Below, piece after piece: positions 1 through 5,800 of a DNA stretch of 8,875 nt. This stretch comes from Burkholderiales bacterium. GTDB lineage: Bacteria; Pseudomonadota; Gammaproteobacteria; Burkholderiales; Casimicrobiaceae. The stretch is taken from assembly GCA_031257235.1 (NCBI GenBank), contig JAIRPA010000173.1, forward strand, positions 1-8,875, written 5' to 3'. The notes under the pieces were generated by a model. The model saw only the letters and a list, made by a program, of their open reading frames with translations, searched no databases and was not told the DNA's origin. How positions within the stretch are numbered: position 1 is the stretch's first letter; each line of letters starts with the position of its first letter. Made by a program: the position numbers and the translations under genes.

Positions 1-3
1 GGT

Positions 4-93
4 ACTTAGTTTGCGAAGCAAAGTTAGTGGAGACCAAAACCACGGTTGGGGCGGAACTTACTTTGCGAAGCAAAGTTAGTGGAGACCAAAACC
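4..93 (+). repeat. Two 38-bp direct repeats, 52-bp period, each with an inner palindrome
   Basis: Copies at 4-41 and 56-93 differ at one base (G9 against C61) and share ttgcgaagcaaagttagtgg followed by agaccaaaacc. Each contains a hairpin: CTTTGC-GAA-GCAAAG in the second (61-75), TTTGC-GAA-GCAAA in the first. The second can extend to about 11 bp with one mismatch. The array may continue left of the window. Confidence 0.85.
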
Positions 94-100
94 CCGACGA

Positions 101-184
101 TTTTTTGTAGGAAAAGCAATGGCGGGCGAGGCAAGCCTCGCCCCTACGGCGGGACGCCGAGGGCGGCGTCCCCTACACAAAAAA
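101..184. repeat. Composite palindromic element with terminal inverted arms
   Basis: TTTTTTGTAG (101-110) and CTACACAAAAAA (173-184) are inverted copies apart from one extra C. They enclose two strong hairpins: GGGCGAGGC/GCCTCGCCC (124-132 with 135-143) and GGGACGCCG/CGGCGTCCC (151-159 with 164-172), each flanked by CTAC. The arms recur at 1727-1736. It looks like a small non-coding palindromic element; no open reading frame in it is credible. Confidence 0.7.
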
Positions 185-210
185 GTATCCGGCTTTGCCG
201 ATGCTTTTTT
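179..210. repeat. A6...T6 hairpin, copy 1
   Basis: AAAAAAGTATCCGGC (179-193) folds on GCCGATGCTTTTTT (197-210) with a TTT loop, one bulge and one G-T pair. It has the same architecture as the hairpin at 1701-1732. The loop-proximal stem and the loop differ between copies (CGGC-TTT-GCCG here, GGGC-AAA-GCCC there), while the outer arms are kept. Confidence 0.7.
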
Positions 211-220
211 GCTAACTATT

Positions 221-253
221 ACCGGCAAAAAGTACCACTTTTTGCCGAATAAA
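221..253 (+). repeat. 33-bp palindromic repeat, copy 1
   Basis: CGGCAAAAAGT (223-233) and ACTTTTTGCCG (237-247) form a perfect 11-bp stem with loop acc, followed by aataaa. The entire 33 bp is identical to 1886-1918, more than 1.6 kb away on the other side of the MFS gene and in the same orientation. Confidence 0.9.
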
Positions 254-276
254 AAAGCCCCCTTTATAAAAGGGGG
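250..276 (-). terminator. Rho-independent terminator after the MFS gene
   Basis: CCCCCTTT (258-265) pairs perfectly with AAAGGGGG (269-276) around a 3-nt loop. On the minus strand the hairpin is followed by C and six Ts (251-256), the classic intrinsic terminator arrangement. It lies about 90 bp past the MFS stop codon. A second perfect hairpin (280-293) stands immediately upstream on the transcript. Confidence 0.8.
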
Positions 277-279
277 TGG

Positions 280-293
280 CAGGCTTTAGCCTG
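280..293. repeat. Perfect 6-bp hairpin beside the terminator
   Basis: CAGGCT (280-285) and AGCCTG (288-293) pair around two bases. With the flanking C-run and G-run (258-262, 296-300) and the terminator stem it forms a compound two-hairpin element. I have a general memory of similar arrangements in other bacterial intergenic regions. Confidence 0.6.
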
Positions 294-312
294 ACGGGGG
301 TTTGCGCTTTTC

Positions 313-335
313 GGGACGCTTGATGCCGGCGTCCC
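313..335. repeat. GGGACGC/GCGTCCC hairpin
   Basis: A 7-bp perfect stem (313-319 with 329-335) encloses a 9-nt loop. Its arms match the second stem of the composite element at 151-172, so it may be a diverged relative of the same family. No T-tract follows on either strand, so it is not called a terminator. Confidence 0.5.
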
Positions 336-351
336 CTTCGACTGAACCCTT

Positions 352-379
352 ATTCCTGATTCCTAATCCCTGATCCCTG
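352..379 (+). repeat. Heptanucleotide tandem repeat, four units, overlapping the MFS stop
   Basis: Four head-to-tail 7-mers are present: ATTCCTG, ATTCCTA, ATCCCTG, ATCCCTG. The MFS stop codon (363-365) and its last four or five codons fall inside the array. Related units occur at 1804-1817 (ATACCTG, ATTCCTG) and, inverted, in 1617-1656. Because the unit is not a multiple of three, any copy change would alter the transporter's C-terminus. Confidence 0.75.
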
Positions 380-1586
380 AATGACTCAGCCACACCAACA
401 ATGTCACGGTTGTTAAGACGAGCGCTAAACCAAAATTCAAGATCACCACCGATTGAATGTCCATCCATGTCAATAAAACACCGATGGACCATAAAGTGAT
501 CAGCGCCGAAATTCTCGAAACCGACATTCTTAATGCCGTTAATGAACTGATGTGTTCGATGGAGACTTTGCTTTGATACAAGTAAGCGTAGAAAAGCAAC
601 AACAACGTGATGTAAACAATCAGCACGCAATACAAGGCAACAAAAATAAACCGATCGTTGGAGTACATTAAATAAAACAATAGACTAAAGAAGGGTATGG
701 AAACCACCGCAAAGCTCGCCAATCGTTTGATTTTAATTTTATCAACGTGGACCTGATTCACGGCAACGCCAATGATTTGGAAAACGGCGTAAAAAATAAA
801 AAATTGTTCTTTATCTAATTGCTTGTCTAAAAATAAAGCTTGCCAAAATTGAAAATGCGTTTGAAAGAATATTTGACTAACCGCCGTTAAAATCAAGATA
901 AGCCTGATGGTTTGATTGTTTTTAATTTCAGACACACATGAGCTTATGTGTTCTTTGATTTGCGCGCCAACGCTTCCTTTAGCGTTTAATAAAGGCGCTT
1001 GTTTTAAAGTAAAGTATTTCAATACGACGGTTGAGGACAAAATCACCAGCATCACGGAAATTAAATACATGGTTTCGCCAATGGCGAAATATAAAAATGA
1101 CCCTACCGTGCTTGCAATCAACATCGAGATCAACGAAAATTGACCGCTTCTTCGGATGAATTGGGAAATCCGTGTTTCTTTTGCCTCGCCTTCTTGGTGT
1201 AGCTTTTTAATATTGACCATCACGTCCGAATCAAGGGTTCCCGATTCTAAAGCCGTACAAATGCCATAAAGAAACCACGCCGCCGAAATCAAGATAAAGC
1301 CGTCAAAAAACATCACCATCAAAAAGAAGAGACCCAACAATAAATTTGAGGCAATGTATAGTTTTTTCCGATTCATCAAATCGCACATGATTCCGCTGGG
1401 GAATTCAAAGATGATAATTGCAAGGCTGTAAAACGATTGGATGAAGGCAATATCGCTCAAAGACAACCCCTTTGAGAGCAATAACACCGTCAAGACGGAA
1501 TGAGGTAACGCAATGGACATGGAAGTCAATGCGTTGGAGAAGTAATACGCTTTTATGCTGTTATTTAGTTTTTTGATGTCACTCAC
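363..1586 (-). CDS. MFS transporter, 12 TM, drug-efflux-like group
   Basis: This 407-residue inner-membrane secondary transporter has about twelve hydrophobic segments (roughly 14-37, 44-64, 77-95, 97-116, 150-168, 170-190, 227-248, 262-278, 289-307, 312-337, 350-374, 377-401) and a polar central loop at 191-226. That is the 6+6 plan and normal length of the major facilitator superfamily. EFPSG at 61-65 runs into GIMCDLMNRKK (65-75), a motif A relative at the TM2-TM3 loop. ALESGTLDSD (112-121) in TM4 matches the SGxxDS-like motif of MFS proteins with an E(I/F)P(T/S)G signature, often annotated as multidrug or antibiotic exporters; the substrate cannot be read. The start is GTG at 1586, preceded by AAGGGA at a 7-nt gap. 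The last residues, SGIRD, and the TAG are encoded inside a heptanucleotide repeat. The gene is noticeably AT-richer than the autotransporter, hinting at separate ancestry. Confidence 0.88.
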   Translation of the reverse strand: MSDIKKLNNSIKAYYFSNALTSMSIALPHSVLTVLLLSKGLSLSDIAFIQSFYSLAIIIFEFPSGIMCDLMNRKKLYIASNLLLGLFFLMVMFFDGFILISAAWFLYGICTALESGTLDSDVMVNIKKLHQEGEAKETRISQFIRRSGQFSLISMLIASTVGSFLYFAIGETMYLISVMLVILSSTVVLKYFTLKQAPLLNAKGSVGAQIKEHISSCVSEIKNNQTIRLILILTAVSQIFFQTHFQFWQALFLDKQLDKEQFFIFYAVFQIIGVAVNQVHVDKIKIKRLASFAVVSIPFFSLLFYLMYSNDRFIFVALYCVLIVYITLLLLFYAYLYQSKVSIEHISSLTALRMSVSRISALITLWSIGVLLTWMDIQSVVILNFGLALVLTTVTLLVWLSHSGIRD

Positions 1587-1593
1587 AATAACG

Positions 1594-1599
1594 TCCCTT
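1594..1599 (-). promoter_or_regulatory. Ribosome binding site fixing the GTG start of the MFS gene
   Basis: Read on the minus strand this is AAGGGA, 7 nt before the GTG at 1586. No ATG lies near this position in frame, so the Shine-Dalgarno match decides the start. Confidence 0.65.
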
Positions 1600-1608
1600 T
1601 TGACCTAG

Positions 1609-1637
1609 AGTGTAAGGTATCAGGGATTCGGGATCAA
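1609..1637 (-). promoter_or_regulatory. Candidate sigma70-type promoter of the MFS gene
   Basis: On the minus strand, TTGATC (1632-1637, -35, 4 of 6 consensus bases) lies exactly 17 bp before TACACT (1609-1614, -10, 4 of 6). Transcription would begin near 1602, leaving a very short leader of about 16 nt that contains the ribosome binding site. The -35 hexamer sits between two copies of a 13-bp spacer repeat. This is a consensus match only; a very short leader is possible but unproven. Confidence 0.4.
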
Positions 1638-1654
1638 GGTTTCAGGGATTCGGG
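1620..1654 (-). repeat. Two 13-bp direct repeats of TCAGGGATTCGGG
   Basis: Exact copies lie at 1620-1632 and 1642-1654. In reverse complement they read CCCGAATCCCTGA, relatives of the heptamer array at the other end of the MFS gene. The predicted -35 box of the MFS promoter lies at the edge of the first copy and in the gap between the two. Confidence 0.7.
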
Positions 1655-1658
1655 GGTT

Positions 1659-1688
1659 CGCCCAAAAGTAAACCCCTACTTTTGGGCG
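1659..1688. repeat. Perfect 12-bp hairpin
   Basis: CGCCCAAAAGTA (1659-1670) pairs without mismatch with TACTTTTGGGCG (1677-1688) around loop aacccc. The AAAAGTA/TACTTTT arms resemble those of the A6...T6 hairpin that follows 12 bp later. Confidence 0.8.
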
Positions 1689-1700
1689 GTTGGAATTTCC

Positions 1701-1732
1701 AAAAAAGTACGGGCAAAGCCCGATACTTTTTT
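1701..1732. terminator. A6...T6 hairpin, candidate bidirectional terminator / repeat copy 2
   Basis: AAAAAAGTACGGGC (1701-1714) folds on GCCCGATACTTTTTT (1718-1732) with a 3-nt loop and a single bulged base. The A-run on one side and T-run on the other give a terminator shape on either strand. It is related to the hairpin at 179-210, so it may be a mobile palindrome that also terminates transcription between the two genes. Confidence 0.5.
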
Positions 1733-1746
1733 GTAGAAACGGCGGG

Positions 1747-1832
1747 GTGGATTCTGCGACTTCGTTTGCTAAAGCAAACTGCGCGCTTAAATGACGCGCT
1801 CTGATACCTGATTCCTGAAAGGCAGAATCCAC
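1747..1832. repeat. 86-bp element bounded by 10-bp inverted repeats
   Basis: GTGGATTCTG (1747-1756) and CAGAATCCAC (1823-1832) are perfect inverted ends. Inside are GTTTGCT-AA-AGCAAAC (1764-1779), GCGCG/CGCGC (1781-1785 with 1795-1799) and two heptamer units (1804-1817). The whole could fold as a cruciform or multibranched hairpin. It has MITE-like geometry but no visible target-site duplication. Confidence 0.6.
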
Positions 1833-1874
1833 ACGCAGCCTTTAGGCTGCGTCATTGCGGACTTGATCCGCAAT
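1833..1874. repeat. Two adjacent palindromes (GCAGCC stem and TTGCGGA stem)
   Basis: ACGCAGCCT/AGGCTGCGT (1833-1841 with 1844-1852) is a perfect 9-bp stem, and ATTGCGGA/TCCGCAAT (1854-1861 with 1867-1874) a perfect 8-bp stem. The second lies in GTCATTGCGGACTTGATCC, which I recall as a common dispersed palindrome in some alphaproteobacterial genomes. That recollection is not checked. Confidence 0.7.
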
Positions 1875-1885
1875 CCGTTTTTTCA

Positions 1886-1918
1886 ACCGGCAAAAAGTAC
1901 CACTTTTTGCCGAATAAA
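1886..1918 (+). repeat. 33-bp palindromic repeat, copy 2
   Basis: This is base-for-base identical to 221-253, with stem arms at 1888-1898 and 1902-1912. The flanks differ (tttttcaa before it here, gctaactatt in copy 1), so the shared unit has sharp limits. Confidence 0.9.
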
Positions 1919-1925
1919 TACACAC

Positions 1926-1952
1926 AAAGGGCGGGGACAACCCCCGCCCTTT
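1926..1952 (-). terminator. Probable terminator of the autotransporter gene
   Basis: An 11-bp perfect stem, AAAGGGCGGGG (1926-1936) with CCCCGCCCTTT (1942-1952) around a 5-nt loop, lies about 50 bp past the autotransporter stop. The stem is very GC-rich. The following minus-strand tract (TGTGTGTATTTATT) is only moderately T-rich, so the intrinsic terminator call is likely rather than certain. Confidence 0.6.
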
Positions 1953-2003
1953 GCCACTGCGCGCCATCACACCACACCTACGCGCCACAAACGATTAGCG
2001 TTG

Positions 2004-2831
2004 TTAGAACCGATGATTTAACGTAATAAACCCTCCATGAATCTTAGTATCATTGCTGATCACGCCATCGTAGGCAATCTTCAACGTACCGTTCTTCCAC
2101 AACGGGATCGTCGCGCCCACCGACACGCCCAACGAATGTTCCACAAAGGGATTGCCCAAAATGGTGAACGTATCGTTGGCGCCGTCAAAGGCTAAGCGCG
2201 TGCCGACGTTTCTTTGATGGAGTTGACGTTGCCAGCTCAAATCTCCCTCCAACACCGCACTCCCCACCAGCATTTGACCGCGAGCGCCGATCGACACCAT
2301 CGTATAGTTATCGATCTTACCCGGAGAATGCAAAGCACCGTTGCCGCCTTTTTCTTGGAAAGACGCAGAATCAATGTGCGTCCAGGTCACGCCAAAGTAA
2401 GGCTCAACCATATAGTCTTTGCCTCGGAACAAATACCCGGCTTCGCCAAAGGCTTGACCGATATTGATGGCGTAATCTGCCGTGAGCTTTTGCGGGGTTT
2501 GCAACATCGAAACGTTTCGGGTGGTCTTGACGTTGTGACGCCCATACGTCGCGCCATACGTAAAGTGATACGCTTCGTATTCTTTGGCGGCATACAAACC
2601 TATTTCGTAGCTGTCGATATCCGCCTCGCTGCGTCTGTCGTCAATCTTAAAGCTAGACCGACCCCCGCGTGCCGCAATCCCGACTTTGTTGCCGTCGCCA
2701 AACACGCGATCCGCCCCAATGCTCAATCCGCCGCCTTTTAATTTCGCTTCGGCAGCGTTTCTGTCCGGGGTGGCATCCATCTGCAACACTTTGCCGTCAA
2801 CGCTTGCCCAAAGATTGCCCTGCTCTTTTAA
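2004..2831 (-). other. Autotransporter beta-barrel domain (translocator)
   Basis: This roughly 275-residue C-terminal part of the autotransporter matches the usual size of the 12-stranded Autotransporter domain (Pfam PF03797 by name; not searched). Alternating hydrophobic and polar beta-strands are visible, for example around GNLWASVDGKV, DSYEIGLYAAKEY, YHFTYGATYGRHN, YMVEPYFGVTWTHID and LGVSVGATIPLW. The protein ends in ...ITLNHRF; the terminal Phe is the classic signature recognised by the BAM complex. The domain looks complete, with no frameshift or premature stop. Confidence 0.95.
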
Positions 2832-5800
2832 GGCGCGGACAAATATCGGTTCGTCAGACGTGTTATCAACTGCCGCTAAATAGATTTCATGGTTATCCTC
2901 ATAATAACTGTGCGCGTGTTTGTTGAGTAACCCTGACCACGCACGGTCTGACTTGGCTAACGCCGAACGCAAACTCGCGTGAATTTCACCGGACAATTGA
3001 TCCAACAATTCTCTCAAATCATCCTCGTTCTTCACGTTCGGGTTTTGCGAAATCACTTCGTTATAAATCGGAGAACCGTTGACATCTTCTAAGCCGTCCG
3101 CCGTTTCGATCTGATTGGGCGTATCCGCAAAATCACCGATGCCGTTATTGTTGCGTTTGATCCGAAGTTTGACTTTATTCAAAAACTCGGTCAATGATTG
3201 ATTCTCTTCATAAGCAATTTCCAAATCCAAGAATAATGAGCCCTCGGAAAGACCAAATTTCGGGTCTCTTTGGAAACGATGAATGGATTCGGTGCTGACG
3301 TTATCAATGATCGTCCATTCCCCGGTAGGATCATGAGTGAAGTCATTTTCCGAATACACCACTTCAACCACCGCGTTCGGGTCCACCGAAATATTGCCTG
3401 TTACCAATAAGCGGTCAGAGACACCGTTTTCGGATAAATCCACGCGATAAATAGAATCGTCGCCTAAGTGTAAATCTCCTTGGAAGGTCATCGTACCGAT
3501 TTTGTCGGACTCAGGGATCGTATTATCGGGATCATCAAAAATATGCGTGGTCGTGTTGTAATACGGCACTTCCAAGTACCCGCTGTCCGGCGAAATAATC
3601 CCGTTCAAATTGTGACGAGTCGCACCGTAAACGCCGCTACCGGCAAGCGTGGCACCTTCTGCCAATTCAAACGTGCCGCCGGGCATGTTCAACACCGGCG
3701 TGTTATCGTCTTTGACCGACATTCTGAAGGTGCCGCTTTGAACGCTCACGGCAGGTTCGCCGGATACCCCGGACACATTCAACGTATTGTTGCCCACCCA
3801 TTGAACAATCGCGTTATTCAGATCAACCACCACTTTATCTTTGGTATGACCGTCATCACTGGTGATGGGATCATCAAAATAAATGTTGTGGTCTCCGGTT
3901 AGGCTAATCGTCGTATCGCTGCCCAAATGAAGCGAGTTGGTTTTTCCGCCGCCGACATTGACCAAATCCTTATTGTCTTTAAACGCAATAATCCCGTTTG
4001 AAGTATCCAGCGTCACCGTGGCTCTTTCATCAGGTTGGCTACCCGCCGCCACGAAAATCGCGCCCCCCTTGTCTTCAGAGGTATTGCCCGTGAAATAAGT
4101 ATTTCCGTGCAGACTTAAATTCACGTTCTCGCCCGTGATCGCTAAAGCTCCCCCTTGCGCGCCTGCGGTATTGTCCACGAAATACGCCTTTTCGCCCAAA
4201 TACACATCCGCATCCGCCGACTCGGACAAAACCGCGATCGCACCGCCTTGACCTGAGACGGCTTGGTTTTCGCCAAAGGTCGAGAATAAATCCACCTTCA
4301 ACGCCGAGGGGTCAACGCCGGCTTGAACGATGGCGATGCCGCCGCCGGTTTCCGCCACGTTATTCAATACGGCAAGTTTGCTGTTTTCGCCTGCCGCAAA
4401 GACTAATGCGTCGGGGGATTCGGAAACAACATTCACCGCGCCGCCGGAGGGAAGGTATTGCGTCATCCCTTGATCGTCGGCGTTGGTGGCGCCCACGTTA
4501 TACAGGGTTAATGTGGTATTGGGCGCAATATCAAAGGTGAGTTTGCCCTCCGGCGACGGATCCATCCGGCTCCCCACTTCAAAGTGATTCGACAAGGTGC
4601 GATCGTTGCCGTCTTCACCCGTCACCACAAGCACTTGTCCGTTGCCCGTCACGCCAAACGATTCACCGGCGGCCACCGTGACCACCCCGGCTTGAGTATT
4701 TTGCGCGTTGGTATTGTCGCTGTTCCATGCCCCTAAGGCTTCATCGTTATTCAAAACCACCGTGCCGCCATTTAAAGCCACACCGCCGTCAAAACGAGTG
4801 GCAAGATTAAAGGTGGCTTTGGTGTCGTCGCCGCTGACGGTCAAAAGCCCGGACGCCGGGGATAACGTGCCATCATCGTTCACCCAAGAGGTGCCGCCGT
4901 AAATGGTGCCGCCGTTGAAGGTATAGTCTCCGCCGGTCACATCCATCGCGGAGACAATCACGCCGTCACCGGCGACATCCACCGTCGGAGACATTTCCCA
5001 ACCCAGCGTGTCGAACACGGCGCGGTCAAGCATTAAAAAGTTGACGTTGGTGTCCGCGTAAGTCACCACGTTTGCCTGCGGATTCCAATCGCGCGCACCG
5101 CTAAAGCTCCATGTGCCCAAGCCGTCTTCTTCGACAAGATCGCGCCAATACATCGCGCGGTTGGCTTCCTGCCACGTGGTCAAATAAACGTTTTGATCGT
5201 CTTGAAACAGACTCACCGTCCACTGACGCGGCGGGTTCAACCCAAAGGGGCTTTGTTGACCCAAAACGGTGATGTTGTCTTCGTCAAACAACAAATCCGT
5301 GACGCCGGCGGGCGCAGTAGCGTCTAACACACGATACGTCCCCAATCCCCAACGGGTCAAATTGATGGTGTTCGGGTTCGCGCCTTGAGCTACTCCGCCT
5401 TCAATATGTATTAAATCGGAAGGAAGAATATCTTTTAATGCGCCCCCGACGTTCACGCCTTCTTCAATAGGTTCGCCGCTGCCCAAATCCAACGACAATT
5501 GCACGCCGTTAAACGTGGCTTTTTTGGCAGGATCCGTCACCTCCAAAACCAGATCACCGATGCCGAAAATCGGCGACACGGCGGAAGTAAACGTGTGATT
5601 GCCCGTCGTGGTGTAACTGCCTCGTGTGATCGCGGTTGCATCGGGCGACAAGACGCCCGACAAATCAAACGCTGCCGCTTTGATCGTGCCGCCGCCGGCT
5701 AAAGTCCCGGCAGTCGCCAGATTGAAGCCACCCTGACCGGCGTCCACCGACGAACCGTTGACCACACGAAACGCGCCGCTTTGAACATCGACGCCGTAAG

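Larger units (their letters stand above)
1..362. other. Gene-free spacer filled with palindromic repeats
   Basis: I find no credible gene here. The longest plus frame translates hairpin arms (Arg/Pro/Gly-rich, ordered as the repeats are) and lacks a ribosome binding site. The stretch holds, in order, the 52-bp-period repeats, the composite element, the A6...T6 hairpin, the 33-bp palindrome, the MFS terminator, a GGGACGC hairpin and the start of the heptamer array. Confidence 0.8.
1587..2003. other. Spacer between the two genes, almost wholly hairpins
   Basis: From the MFS start outward it holds the ribosome binding site and candidate promoter, 13-bp repeats, a 12-bp hairpin, the A6...T6 hairpin, the 86-bp element, two adjacent palindromes, the second 33-bp palindrome and the likely autotransporter terminator. 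Positions 1953-2003 show nothing notable. No coding sequence is supported. Confidence 0.8.

Noticed and set aside
4..93. CRISPR array
   Set aside because: Only two copies, a 14-bp gap between them and no cas genes; the units are palindromic intergenic repeats.
46..252. Plus-strand 68-codon frame in the left spacer
   Set aside because: It translates hairpin repeats from end to end, has no ribosome binding site, and its sequence is explained by palindromes.
221..253. 33-bp palindrome as an intrinsic terminator
   Set aside because: Neither strand has a proper T-run directly after the stem, and the T-runs lie inside the arms; a dispersed repeat fits better.
286..630. Minus-strand 114-codon frame overlapping the MFS 3' end
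   Set aside because: It is an out-of-frame shadow of the transporter and then of the repeats; the MFS frame is clearly the real one.
1620..1832. Minus-strand 70-codon frame in the middle spacer
   Set aside because: It consists of the repeat arms and hairpins; the same repeat words are read in different frames elsewhere.
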